Shown here: piece after piece, positions 1-10,701 of the stretch
Layout: each line of letters begins with the position of its first letter
Position numbering within the stretch: the first letter of the stretch is position 1
From: Cryptomeria japonica
Lineage: Eukaryota; Streptophyta; Pinopsida; Cupressales; Cupressaceae
Length of the DNA: 64,000 bases
Direction of reading: 5' to 3'
Assembly (NCBI RefSeq): GCF_030272615.1
Contig: NC_081406.1
Location: 245,389,218-245,453,217, forward strand
Translations under genes and position numbers: made by a program
Notes under the pieces: model-generated
Databases searched by the model: none
What the model was told of the DNA's origin: nothing
What the model saw: the letters and a program-made list of their open reading frames with translations, nothing else

Positions 1-1329
1 ACAACATTATCCGGTCATGATTTTGATCAATCTTATCCTATCGCATCAATGTGCGTATTCAATCTTATCATTCTGAACATCGTCAATCCTAACTAGGGTT
101 TTGTCCTTCTATCAATCTTATCAATCGTATCATCAATCCTTCAATCTTGTCATTTTAACGATCGATTTGTCATCGATCGCTGTCATGTGCAATCTTGTCA
201 TTTTTGCGATCGATTTGTCATCGATCGTGGTCATTTCCAATCTTGTCGTCTTGCAACCTATTTTATCATCGATCCTCGTCCTCTTGTCAATTTTGTCATT
301 TTGCGATTATTTCGCTATCGATCATTGTCTGTCTCAATTATGTCAATTTGGATCAATTTGTCATTGTTCCTCGTCAATTGGCGCATTTATCGATCAAATC
401 ATTTTGTTGCATTGATCATTTATCAATTCAAAAATCATGACATTAATTATCTTCAATCAAGACCTAATTGTCATTTTCGCATTTCTAATTTGTCTTCTAG
501 GGTTTCATGATTTATTCATTTAACCTAATGTGTCATTTCTTCCTTTAGGATTACTAAATTATTTATTAATCCTAAGTTTCCTCATTACAATTAAATATTC
601 ATTTAATTGGCTAATTATTCCTCTTTGTGAGTGAATTAATTAATAAATGAAAAATTATTGATTAATTCACTAAATTCTAATTTTCCTTCAATTTCTAATT
701 CCTAATTTGTCATCAATTTCAATTTCCTATTTTCTTAATTTCTAATTTCTTTTCCCTCCTATTTCATCTCCTAATTTTATGGGAATGACATTTCAATTTG
801 TCATAAATTGTCATAATTGACAATCAATCAATTTGACATAGAATGTGTCATAATTTGTCATCAAATTGTCAATCAATCAAATTGTGCATGGAAAGTGCAT
901 AATTTGTCATAATTTGTCATATTGATTTGCAATTTCCATTTGAATTGCATCATGCCAATCTTGTCATTTATCCAATTTCTCTATAAATTGGATGATTTTC
1001 AATCAAACCTAATCCCGAATTTCTATCAGGCTATCGAATTTATGCTTCTAGTACTCTTGAGCTTTTCATCAATGTCAATCTTGCTTTCAATTGTATGTGC
1101 ACTTGTAGGTGAGATCCACAAATTCATTTGAAGAGGAAAGAAGAAGAATGGAGCCACATGGAAGAAGCATCCAAATCGTCATCTGGTTTGCATGATCTTT
1201 GCTTTTGAATGCTTTGTTTTTATGTCTCTATTGAGTGTGCTTAGGATTAGATCATTGCAATGAATGCACTTGTGATTAGTTATTATGTTTATCTTTGTCT
1301 TGTGATGATTTCCTATTTCCTAACGTACA
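1..1329 (+). repeat. 5' LTR (partial) of the LARD-like element
   Basis: Matches 9373-10701 of the 3' LTR. By comparison with that copy, about 253 bases of its 5' end are missing before the window. It is rich in short TTTGTCAT and ATCGAT motifs and carries a TATA box inside a hairpin near 970-993. Small ORFs here recur identically in the other LTR and have no coding character. Confidence 0.9.
970..993 (+). promoter_or_regulatory. LTR promoter TATA box embedded in a perfect inverted repeat
   Basis: ATCCAATTT and AAATTGGAT form a 9-base perfect inverted repeat around CTCTAT, so the TATA sequence CTATAAATT spans the loop and the 3' arm. This is the only strong TATA box seen in the LTR. The same arrangement occurs at 10342-10365. 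Confidence 0.55.
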
Positions 1330-1333
1330 TTAA

Positions 1334-1350
1334 TTGGTGAACCCAACGTG
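1334..1350 (+). other. Probable primer binding site of the LARD-like element
   Basis: TTGGTGAACCCAACGTG begins five bases after the 5' LTR ends, the expected place for a tRNA primer site. The tRNA species was not identified. Confidence 0.5.
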
Positions 1351-1456
1351 AATACTAACCTTCTAACCCCTTTACTGTGTTTTGGAGTGCTTTCAAGTTG
1401 ATTTTGCAGGTCAAAAACCCAAAAACAGGGCCGTGCAGGGTATTCTGGACACTTCT

Positions 1457-1568
1457 GCGCCTGTGTCCTGCATCTTGCGCTTGTGTCCTACATCTTGCGC
1501 TTGTGTAGGTGACATTCTGTGCTTGTGTCAGACATCTTGTGCCTGTGTCATGAGTTCTGCGCTTGTGT
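1457..1568 (+). repeat. Degenerate 20-bp tandem repeat in the leader
   Basis: About five and a half units of the form GCGCYTGTGTCCTRCATCTT, with one 22-base unit. It lies in the untranslated leader between the primer site and the long ORF. Confidence 0.65.
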
Positions 1569-1569
1569 A

Positions 1570-3139
1570 AAGTCCAGAACAGAGGTGAAAAATGCAGTGT
1601 TTACTTGAAATTTTTGGTGTTTTTGCATTCTGTTTTCTGTGCTTTGGATTTTGGTACTAATTATTTGTGCAGAATCTTGGCATACGCATGGCAAAGACTA
1701 TAAATCAAACTACTAACATGTGTTATGCAGAATCGATGGTCAAAGACAACAAATCAAACCTCTAACTTGGGTTTTGCAGGTTGCCTTGGAGAAACAACCA
1801 AACTGTGTGTTTGAGATTTTTTAATTAGGCACTTAGTGATTTATAAATAGGTGGGAATGAACATTTGTTTGCTTTGATTGTTAAGTGTGACATTGGAGTA
1901 GGAGAGTATGCTCTCATCCTTCATAGGGTGATCAGAAATCCAGATCTTCGATACCATGCTTGTGTTGTTGATTGTTTGTCACCCTTAGAGGGCCTGCCTT
2001 CCCGACCACTTTGCTTTTGCAAGCAAGTGATAATCGTGAGAAGGGAATGACCCAAAGTGAGTACGGCTAGAATTCCTTGGCATTCTAACTCACTATAAAA
2101 AAATACCCGATGAGCGAAATCTTTGAAGGAAGTGTTACGTGGGAATTGCAGTTACTTGGGAAGTGATGACCCTTGAACTCTTTCTCATATCAACATCTAA
2201 GTAGGGCCTCTTGGTCTAAATTGTGCTTGCGCGACTACATTTGTTTGGTATCTTGATGGGCTTAATGTCTCAATCACGCTTGCGTGACATCAAGGAGTAA
2301 CGCTTAATAGAAATCCTTACTACATACCTTGTTTTTAGAGGCCAAAAACCCTTCTAGTTGCTTGAGAAGGACAAATTCGGATACCTGGAAGAGATACTAA
2401 GTTCGCCATGGGGAGATTCCATGGGGACTGATGCTTGGCTGCCCTGAGAAGTGAGTGCCGTGGAGGGGAGCCCGTGGGGTCAAGCATCTATGTATTCTCC
2501 TTGAATCCCATAATGAGTCTACCTCTCAAGTACCTAATGTCCTTGCCTACCATAAGAAATGTGGAAATGAGCATGATTGTCTTGAGTCTAAGTTGCAATA
2601 TCTTGTATTCTTTGCTTGTCAAAATTTGAATTGCATCCCATTTCAAAGAGCAAAACAAATTGATCCAACATAAGATTAAACACAAGAGACATTCATCCAA
2701 CAAAAATTCAACAAGATTCAAAGATCATATTCCTAAAGCATGGTTATCCAACATTGTTCAAAAACTTGTCTCAACATCTATGTCACTTACATTTAGGTTC
2801 ATCCTAGGTTGCATTTTTCAAAGTTATTGTCAAGTACCAAGGTTAGGTTTCACCTAAGTCATACTCCTTTGCATATCAATAAGAGTCATCCATTTGCATG
2901 TGTCCTCTTGCATTAAAGTCATACCATTGTCATACATTGCATACCCTAGGTCTCTTCATCAAGCTTAGGTCATTATCATATCATATTAGGGTCACTTGCA
3001 TAGTAATTGTCCCTTAGCATATAGTGTCAAAACTAGGTTTTGTCATACTTGAGTAATGCAAATCTTTGATACAACCCTAAGTCATTGTTAAGAAGTCTAG
3101 ACCTTATCAAACCTTTTCTCTTTTTGTCATCAATTTCAT
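1570..3139 (+). other. Untranslated leader of the LARD-like element
   Basis: Only short ORFs without recognisable domains are present. The stretch separates the 5' LTR from the gag-like ORF, as in LTR elements with long leaders. No further structure was recognised. Confidence 0.5.
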
Positions 3140-3724
3140 TTGGTCAAACCTAGCTTAGTATCCAAGCATATAGGTGAGACATTGTCAATTTGTCCTTTTG
3201 TCACTTGGTCCTTTTGTCCTTTGAGGTCTAGACATCATTTCAATTTCCTAAGGGTCTCTTTTAGATCTGCATTCCAAAAAGTTTGTCAAAATCTTGAAAA
3301 AAACAATCAAAAACATAGGTTGCATTCTTGCCATAGGTTGAATTTTCATCTATTTGGTTTGCATTTAGTTGCATATCATACATTATCCTTGAAAAATTCC
3401 AAAATATTGCATTTGCATAGTGACATGTCTATTGAAACAAGGTTCCAAGCACCAATGATGCAACAAAGTTTGACATATCAACCGACAATGCAATCGCAAT
3501 TACATCCAACCCAACAACAAAGCAACATTGGTCAAACTTATCATGATGATGTAAATGTCCAAATACAAAAACTAGAGGAGAAACTAGCTCAAGAAAATGA
3601 GATATTGGAACAAAGATTGAAAAGCATTCAAAAGAATAGATCACAAATGTCCAAAATGTTTCGAAAACTTCCAGGTCGAAATCCAAATATTGAGCCAATT
3701 GATGTCAAATCTCTTCTTGAATGA
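3140..3724 (+). CDS. Gag-like ORF, upstream part, ending at an in-frame TGA
   Basis: This open stretch has no ATG at its edge. The first convincing ATG is at 3425 (MSIETRFQAPMMQQ), giving about 99 residues before TGA at 3722-3724. The sequence is glutamine-rich, then becomes charged and heptad-like around KLEEKLAQENEILEQRLKS, which suggests a short coiled coil. The reading frame is identical to that of the following ORF, with only 11 codons between the stop and that ORF's ATG. The two probably form one protein interrupted by a single stop. A CGA-to-TGA change or programmed readthrough could each explain this. It is gag-like by position only; no known gag fold was recognised. Confidence 0.45.
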   Translation: MVKPSLVSKHIGETLSICPFVTWSFCPLRSRHHFNFLRVSFRSAFQKVCQNLEKNNQKHRLHSCHRLNFHLFGLHLVAYHTLSLKNSKILHLHSDMSIETRFQAPMMQQSLTYQPTMQSQLHPTQQQSNIGQTYHDDVNVQIQKLEEKLAQENEILEQRLKSIQKNRSQMSKMFRKLPGRNPNIEPIDVKSLLE

Positions 3725-3757
3725 TCAGACATACCAGCTCTCCTCTCCCAAATAGAG

Positions 3758-6259
3758 ATGATGAAACAATTTCAAGAAAAGAGACAACATCAATTTCAAC
3801 ATTATGTGCCTCCACAACAAGAACAAGAAGATGTTTACTATCAATCAGATTTTCAACCAATACAACCAATGGTTCAACCAATTGTCCAACATATACAACC
3901 AATCCAACCAATGGTTCAATTTCAACAATATGTCCAACCAACTATACAATGTCAACAAATGGTTCAACCAATGGTGGAATATCAATGTCAACAACAACAA
4001 CCAAACATTCAAAAACAAAACTTGCAACATACACCAACCCAAGTTTCAAGCATGTTGGAACAATTGAACCAAGTCCAATATCAAAACATGAAATCAAACC
4101 AAATTCTTGCCAAACAAGTTCAAATTCCAGATACAACTATGTCAAAACCTCGAAAGAAAGGTGGCTTTATTGCAATGCTCTTAACGAAACGACCAAGTGA
4201 GTTCTTTGAGGAAGATCAAGATAATACACTTATGTCTAGCAATGCCTTATCCCCTCACAAACAAATTGACTCTCCAGTGGCATCTATCCCTACACCTCTA
4301 GAAGTTTCACAAGAACCTTCTATATTGTCCTCATCAAACAATACACCCAAGGATGCAATTACCCAAGGGCTATCCATAATTGATTGCCAAGATAATCCAA
4401 TTCATGATGCACATCCTTGTCATGTTTTAGAAATACAAGACCCAATGCCACCATGCACTTTATTGCCATTACCTGTTTTAGAGGACCCCATTCGAAGTCC
4501 CTCTTCCTCATGTTCAAGCATTGATTCCTTGCCCGAATCCATCACAAATGTTCAAAGTGCATTTCCTTCATGCCAAAACATTGATCCCTTGTCAGAATCC
4601 CCCATGCATATCCAAAGTCCAACCTCATGTCAAGAGGATAATTTAGAGCATGAAGAAACATGTCTTAAAATAGATCAAGATCAAGATCCTGAAACCTTAT
4701 CATCCCATCCAATTGTTGACCAGGACCCCATCTTCCCAGACACTCGCAATGATTCACTTATTCCTGTCAATTCTATCCAAGAACACAATATCCTTTCAAA
4801 TCCTATTGACACTCCATTCCCCAAGCAAGCTCAAGATATCCCAGTCCATCCAATCTCAAACGATCCCCTTCCATTCCAAGAACACAATATCCTTTCAAAT
4901 CCCATTGACATTCCACTTCCTGAGAAAGATCAAGATATCCTTTCCATCCTTTATGATGATCCCATTGAAAGTCAAGAGCAAAGCACCTTTAAAGAGGATT
5001 CCAATGATCTTCCTCCTTGTCAAGATCAAATTATTCCTTTAAATCCTCCACAAGATCCTTTTGTTCCTCCATCTCCTTGTCTTAGTGCTCCATATCCACT
5101 CCAAGATCTCATTCCTTTTGATGATCCCATTATTTCTCCCATTCCATCTCTTGAAGAGCCTGTCATTGAACCATGTCCACAACACAATCCTAGTCCCCCT
5201 CATGATCCTAATCCCCCTCATGATTCTAACGTGTCAGTGCAAGATGTTCATGAACCCTCGACATGCATAATGGGTTCTTCCACTTTGGTGAAATCCGATC
5301 CACTTCAAGATCTCATTATTTCTCTCATATCATATCCACCTCATAATGGACTCGCATCTTCTTCCCAAAGAAAAGAGTATCCTACAAGTCAAGATATTCA
5401 TAAAGGCAAAGGAGTAGACCTTCATGAGAAAGAATCCCTCCATATCGAAGAATATACTAATGGTCATGTCTACACAACTCACTCTCAAGGCGTTGGTATC
5501 CCTCCATCAAAATCAAAACATACACCTTCCCCTTCATATCTTCCATCCATCTTAGGTCCTTATATCCCTTCATCCTTTATGCAAGGTCAGAAAAGGCACA
5601 CATCCTTGAGTAAATTTCATCCATCCAAAAGAACTCCATTTCATTCATATCCATCCACGCATTCCTTTCCCCCTCCAAGCAATTTGGATGCCAAGTATAA
5701 AAGTCATAAGTCTAGAAATCCACATGTATTCAAGGATCAACATGTCCAATATAATCGACATGTCAAAACAAAGAACAATATGATCTATAAAGAAAAAAAT
5801 AAATCCAAAAGGTTACAAAGGCCCACTGAGCAAAATAAAGCAAAGTCAAAATATATATGGGTTCCTAAATCCCTTGTGCAAGCAATGCACTCCAAGGAAC
5901 CACAAAAGCATGAAAAATCAAAAACCATGTGGATCCCTAAGCGGCTCCTTGAAGCGCAAAAGCCTAAAGAAACATCCAACTTGGCATCCAAAATTGCTAT
6001 TCCTCCATCCAAACCGTCCAAGTCTATTCCTCCATCTGTTTTGGGCCCTTATGTCCCAAAATCACTATCCTTTCCTTCCTCAAAATCTCAATATCCAAAA
6101 TCCATTTTTCCTCCATCAGTCCATCACCCCTCAAGGTGTGTGCCAATGTCGATCTTGCCAACATTTCTATCCACTCAAGCCGAATTCTTCCAATACCCTA
6201 CCTATTATCCAATGCATATTTTCCATCCTTCCATCCCTCTAGTCCAATCCTTTGCATAA
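3758..6259 (+). CDS. 833-residue proline/glutamine/serine-rich retroelement protein of unknown function
   Basis: This is the longest ORF in the window and lies in a very young element. The N-terminal 90 residues are dominated by Q, P, M and V with repeated MVQP units. A central acidic, proline-rich part carries DPI, SNPID and QDI repeats. The C-terminal 250 residues are basic, with duplicated IWVPKSL/MWIPKRL and LGPYIPSSF/LGPYVPKSL motifs. No zinc knuckle, protease DSG, reverse transcriptase YVDD or integrase motif is present. In-frame tandem duplications of 66 and 99 bases have enlarged it without breaking the frame. A gag-derived structural role is possible but not shown. Non-coding expansion that happens to stay open is the alternative. 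Confidence 0.5.
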   Translation: MMKQFQEKRQHQFQHYVPPQQEQEDVYYQSDFQPIQPMVQPIVQHIQPIQPMVQFQQYVQPTIQCQQMVQPMVEYQCQQQQPNIQKQNLQHTPTQVSSMLEQLNQVQYQNMKSNQILAKQVQIPDTTMSKPRKKGGFIAMLLTKRPSEFFEEDQDNTLMSSNALSPHKQIDSPVASIPTPLEVSQEPSILSSSNNTPKDAITQGLSIIDCQDNPIHDAHPCHVLEIQDPMPPCTLLPLPVLEDPIRSPSSSCSSIDSLPESITNVQSAFPSCQNIDPLSESPMHIQSPTSCQEDNLEHEETCLKIDQDQDPETLSSHPIVDQDPIFPDTRNDSLIPVNSIQEHNILSNPIDTPFPKQAQDIPVHPISNDPLPFQEHNILSNPIDIPLPEKDQDILSILYDDPIESQEQSTFKEDSNDLPPCQDQIIPLNPPQDPFVPPSPCLSAPYPLQDLIPFDDPIISPIPSLEEPVIEPCPQHNPSPPHDPNPPHDSNVSVQDVHEPSTCIMGSSTLVKSDPLQDLIISLISYPPHNGLASSSQRKEYPTSQDIHKGKGVDLHEKESLHIEEYTNGHVYTTHSQGVGIPPSKSKHTPSPSYLPSILGPYIPSSFMQGQKRHTSLSKFHPSKRTPFHSYPSTHSFPPPSNLDAKYKSHKSRNPHVFKDQHVQYNRHVKTKNNMIYKEKNKSKRLQRPTEQNKAKSKYIWVPKSLVQAMHSKEPQKHEKSKTMWIPKRLLEAQKPKETSNLASKIAIPPSKPSKSIPPSVLGPYVPKSLSFPSSKSQYPKSIFPPSVHHPSRCVPMSILPTFLSTQAEFFQYPTYYPMHIFHPSIPLVQSFA
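4521..4950 (+). repeat. In-frame tandem duplications in the long ORF
   Basis: A 66-base unit (22 codons, ID.LPES...QS) is duplicated near 4521-4640. A 99-base unit (33 codons, beginning QEHNILSNPID) starts at about 4777 and again at 4876. Both periods are multiples of three. Confidence 0.6.
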
Positions 6260-7244
6260 ATCCTAGCCTTAGTGTCATCTCATTTTCCATGTCCTTATCC
6301 TACCAACGTCTTTGAGCATACTTTTAAAGGTCATGGTCCCTTTTTTTTTCAAGGCTACTATCCAAACAAAAAGATGCTTGAGTCCTTCTTCCATCCCCTA
6401 TCATGTGTCCATCTTCTCTTGAAAAAGTCAAAAAAAAAAAAAAAGTGAATAAAAAAGAAAATACAAAAGAAAAAAAGTAAAGCAAAAATAATTCGTCCAC
6501 TGGTGAAAACCTGGCAAACAGGCACCTTGGGCAAGTACCGTGATGAAAACCTGGCAAACAGGCGTCATGCGTAATCTATGAACTTCTTGCATACTGTACT
6601 TGGGGGCAGGTTTCCTCCTTCATATCTTATTGCCCTTCACTATCCTATTGCACCCCTGTCATTACCTTTCATATCCTATTGTCCCTCATGTCCAGTTTCC
6701 CTTTCCACCTTTGATCTTGACAAGGCTGAGGATCATCATGAGCATCATGCATCTTGTTTGCAGCTTTTAGTCCATCATAGCTTTTGGTCATTTATCCATT
6801 TGCTTATTATAACCTTTCATCCATATTCCCTATCTTATTGCAACTTTCTGCCACTATCCCTTAGCCTATCCCGACCTTCAGTCCATGTCCCTTACCCATC
6901 CTTGGTCTTGCTTATCCTATCCATATCTTATCACTATCCATACACTCTTTTTCATTCCTTGATCTTGATCTGACATAAGGACGCAAAATTTAAACATGGT
7001 TTCAAACACTTCTTGACATGTCCCTCATGCCATGTTCCTGCTTTACATTGTCATATCCAGTCTCTTGTCCCATCACGCCATAGCCCTTGGAAATTGCATC
7101 CGTATTGTCTCCACGATAAAAGGCCTTTGTCTTCCCTCTATCCACCATCATTTCAGCAAGCCTATTTATTCACCTGTCATATTCCTTGCCTTGCTAGACA
7201 CTGGGGGCAAAGTCATTAAAAACTAAAAAAAAAAAAAAATTAAA
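6260..7244 (+). other. 3' untranslated internal region of the LARD-like element
   Basis: Pyrimidine-rich DNA with scattered short ORFs and no domain. It contains an A-rich run near 6430-6450 and the duplicated CCTGGCAAACAGG motif described separately. Confidence 0.45.
6504..6562 (+). repeat. Duplicated short hairpin motif
   Basis: TGAAAACCTGGCAAACAGGC occurs at 6504 and again at 6544. Each copy contains CCTG and CAGG arms around GCAAA, at 6510-6522 and 6550-6562. Its conserved duplication suggests an RNA structural element, but its role is unknown. Confidence 0.6.
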
Positions 7245-7440
7245 TGTCCTGAAAAAATTTCATAAAAAAAAATTGAAAAATGTCCTGAAAAAATCTCAAA
7301 AACATTTAAAAATGTCTTGAAAAAAAAAATCTCAAAAAAAATCGAATAATGTCCTGAAAAAATCTCAAAAACATTTAAAAATGTCTTGAAAAAAAAAATC
7401 TCAAAAAAAATCGAATAATGTCCTGAAAAAATATCTAAAA
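7245..7440 (+). repeat. A-rich 69-bp tandem repeat
   Basis: TGTCCTGAAAAAAT recurs at 7281, 7350 and 7419, giving a 69-base period, with a partial copy near 7246. The units are mostly A runs with AATGTC and ATCTC islands. Confidence 0.75.
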
Positions 7441-9105
7441 ATTGAAAAATGAAAATCCATAAAAATCATAAAAAGTCCTAAAAAAAATGAACACAAAAAC
7501 ATTTCAAAAACATTAAAATCCAAAAACAAGCTTTTTGCAATAAAATATCCCCTTTGTGCATAGACAGATCACTGAGTATACATCCAACGACTCGCAATCA
7601 ATTCAACACCGTGCTTTAATGAAATCACGCATTAACAGATGAACCTTTTCAATCAACTCAAACATTCAAACTGATCGCAATTGTCATCTCAATCGAATAT
7701 CAGCATCAAAATCATTTGTCCTTGTCACACTATCATGGGTCTTATACAAGGTGTGGTATACTCGAAACCAGACCGTGTCCTATCTTAGACGAGGTATCAC
7801 ATTTCCTGAAACCAGACAGCATGATCGTCCTATCAGCACGTTCAACTTTTGACAATGAAGATCAAGATGTTTGTTTGATTTGCTTGAATTTGTGAGTCTT
7901 ATCTTTTTATTAATTTATCTTTGGCTTCGATCATGTCCCTATGTTGCTCGATGATGTCACTGAGTGATTTAGAGTGACCGGGATGGCTCATGGTCTCTTT
8001 CTTTGATTGTGATTGTTGCTTGTCTATGCTATGTCTGTCTTTCGCAAATAGGGTTGCATTTCAGCTCTGGCCTTCAATGCCACGATGCTACGCATCCATT
8101 TTGCTAAATAAAAATAAAGGTTCTCACCTACAAAGTGCATTACTGAAAGCAAATTTTTTTGTCATCTTTCACTGTCCTCTATCTCATTTCTTACTAACAT
8201 TTCTTCCGTCCGGTCGGCTAGTCAGTTCGGTCTAGTGCTCCGATATCCAAGCACATATGCTACATCCTGCATCCATTTGGTTAGTACATTTGCATTCCAT
8301 CACATATTACATCAAGCATTTTTCATTTCATAAATACATCAAAAAAAATACATAAAAATGCATCCATACATGTTCATAAACCAGTGCATAAGTCATCCAT
8401 ACATGCAAAAAACATAAGTCATAACATATTGCATCCATCATATCGATGCATATCATATCACATATCATAATAATGTCGGAGTACAAAATCGGACTATCTG
8501 TCCTAAGTATGGCCCGCAGGCTGACTGCAAAATGTCAAACTACATAATGTCCACTGTCTGTCATAAGGAGTACGTGCCTCTGTCACTGGGTGCTCCCTCT
8601 GTCCTCCTCATCCCCGCAATGTCCCGTAAGCCCTCAAAATTCATGAAATCCAAAACATGGGTTTTCGAGATACATACCGCTGCTCTTGCATCCTCCGGTC
8701 GTCTGAATGTGCGTACACGTTCTCCAAGGTGATCCGCCGTTGGAATGTTCGCCATCTGTCTGCAAGTGTCCTTGTCTAGAGCAACAAATCCTCCTCTTTA
8801 GCTAGTGCAAATGAGTTATTTTCACCCTCTTGGTCCCATTTATAGCTCTTTGTCATTGCATAGATGGACGTGCATCCTCTCCATCTTATGTTGGTCGTGG
8901 TCTTGTGCACCTTAAATTGCTTGTCCTTCATGCATCTGATATCTGATTTTCAGTCCGTTCGATCCTATCATTTTTTATCGATCAATTGGCCTCTTTTCCG
9001 CATGTTTCCGGCCAATTCCTCGAGGGGGCATGCATATGTCATTATTATTGTCTGGGGCATTTTCGTTATTGTTCTTTGAAACAACGCTTAAAATCGCATT
9101 GTCTC
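7441..9105 (+). other. Distal internal region of the LARD-like element
   Basis: Only short, unconvincing ORFs occur and no reverse transcriptase or integrase motif was recognised on either strand. In an autonomous element this is where pol would be expected. Confidence 0.5.
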
Positions 9106-9119
9106 AAAGAGGGGCAAAA
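9106..9119 (+). other. Polypurine tract of the LARD-like element
   Basis: AAAGAGGGGCAAAA lies directly against the 3' LTR start TGTAGACACC, the normal position of the plus-strand primer. Confidence 0.8.
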
Positions 9120-9225
9120 TGTAGACACCCAAAAATGGTCAAACGCTTGCGAAGTCATACTTTAACATTTGTGCATTGCCTCATTTTATGTTTTTTGCGT
9201 CGCATTAACATTTCTCCTATGTCAC

Positions 9226-9355
9226 GCATTTGGTCTTTATCATTTGTGAACATTGAGTCATTCTTCTACATTCTTCAATCATCTCGTCCTGCATTTGGTC
9301 TTTATCATTTGTGAACATTGAGTCATTCTTCTACATTCTTCAATCATCTCGTCCT
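9226..9355 (+). repeat. 65-bp perfect tandem duplication in the LTR U3
   Basis: GCATTTGGTCTTTATCATTT starts at 9226 and again at 9291, and the 65-base units look identical. A short partial third copy follows. Confidence 0.8.
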
Positions 9356-10341
9356 CGAATTTGGTCTTGTCGACAACATTATCCGGTCATGATTTTGATC
9401 AATCTTATCCTATCGCATCAATGTGCGTATTCAATCTTATCATTCTGAACATCGTCAATCCTAACTAGGGTTTTGTCCTTCTATCAATCTTATCAATCGT
9501 ATCATCAATCCTTCAATCTTGTCATTTTAACGATCGATTTGTCATCAATCGCTATCATGTGCAATCTTGTCATTTTTGCGATCGATTTGTCATCGATCGT
9601 GGTCATTTCCAATCTTGTCGTCTTGCAACCTATTTTATCATCGATCCTCGTCCTCTTGTCAATTTTGTCATTTTGCGATTATTTCGCTATCGATCATTGT
9701 CTGTCTCAATTATGTCAATTTGGATCAATTTGTCATTGTTCCTCGTCAATTGGCGCATTTATCGATCAAATCATTTTGTTGCATTGATCATTTATCAATT
9801 CAAAAATCATGACATTAATTATCTTCAATCAAGACCTAATTGTCATTTTCGCATTTCTAATTTGTCTTCTAGGGTTTCATGATTTATTCATTTAACCTAA
9901 TGTGTCATTTCTTCCTTTAGGATTACTAAATTATTTATTAATCCTAAGTTTCCTCATTACAATTAAATATTCATTTAATTGGCTAATTATTCCTCTTTGT
10001 GAGTGAATTAATTAATAAATGAAAAATTATTGATTAATTCACTAAATTCTAATTTTCCTTCAATTTCTAATTCCTAATTTGTCATCAATTTCAATTTCCT
10101 ATTTTCTTAATTTCTAATTTCTTTTCCCTCCTATTTCATCTCCTAATTTTATGGGAATGACATTTCAATTTGTCATAAATTGTCATAATTGACAATCAAT
10201 CAATTTGACATAGAATGTGTCATAATTTGTCATCAAATTGTCAATCAATCAAATTGTGCATGGAAAGTGCATAATTTGTCATAATTTGTCATATTGATTT
10301 GCAATTTCCATTTGAATTGCATCATGCCAATCTTGTCATTT

Positions 10342-10365
10342 ATCCAATTTCTCTATAAATTGGAT
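10342..10365 (+). promoter_or_regulatory. TATA box inside an inverted repeat, 3' LTR copy
   Basis: Same 9-base arms and CTCTAT centre as at 970-993. Confidence 0.5.
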
Positions 10366-10701
10366 GATTTTCAATCAAACCTAATCCCGAATTTCTATCA
10401 GGCTATCGAATTTATGCTTCTAGTACTCTTGAGCTTTTCATCAATGTCAATCTTGCTTTCAATTGTATGTGCACTTGTAGGTGAGATCCACAAATTCATT
10501 TGAAGAGGAAAGAAGAAGAATGGAGCCACATGGAAGAAGCATCCAAATCGTCATCTGGTTTGCATGATCTTTGCTTTTGAATGCTTTGTTTTTATGTCTC
10601 TATTGAGTGTGCTTAGGATTAGATCATTGCAATGAATGCACTTGTGATTAGTTATTATGTTTATCTTTGTCTTGTGATGATTTCCTATTTCCTAACGTAC
10701 A

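Larger units (their letters stand above)
1..10701 (+). mobile_element. Young LTR retrotransposon without pol genes (LARD-like), 5' end cut by the window
   Basis: Positions 1-1329 repeat at 9373-10701 with a constant offset of 9372 and no indel, which defines two LTRs around an internal region of about 7.8 kb. By eye only two substitutions separate the compared 1329 bases, at 175 and 182, so insertion was recent. The 3' LTR starts TGTAGACACC right after a purine tract and ends ACGTACA. The internal region holds a long low-complexity ORF, but no protease, reverse transcriptase, RNase H or integrase motif was found in any frame. The upstream target duplication lies outside the window; GTAAC follows the 3' end. 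Non-autonomous status is inferred from the missing pol domains. Confidence 0.85.
9120..10701 (+). repeat. 3' LTR of the LARD-like element, 1582 bp
   Basis: It begins TGTAGACACC after the purine tract and ends ACGTACA, giving TG...CA termini. Its last 1329 bases match the start of the window except for two substitutions. It includes a 65-bp tandem duplication at 9226-9355 and a TATA hairpin at 10342-10365. Confidence 0.9.

Noticed and set aside
101..510. Overlapping small ORFs in the LTR, repeated at 473-882 of the other copy
   Set aside because: Three frames are open at once because of simple ATCGAT and TTGTCA repeats. Duplication is explained by the LTR pair, so no gene is claimed.
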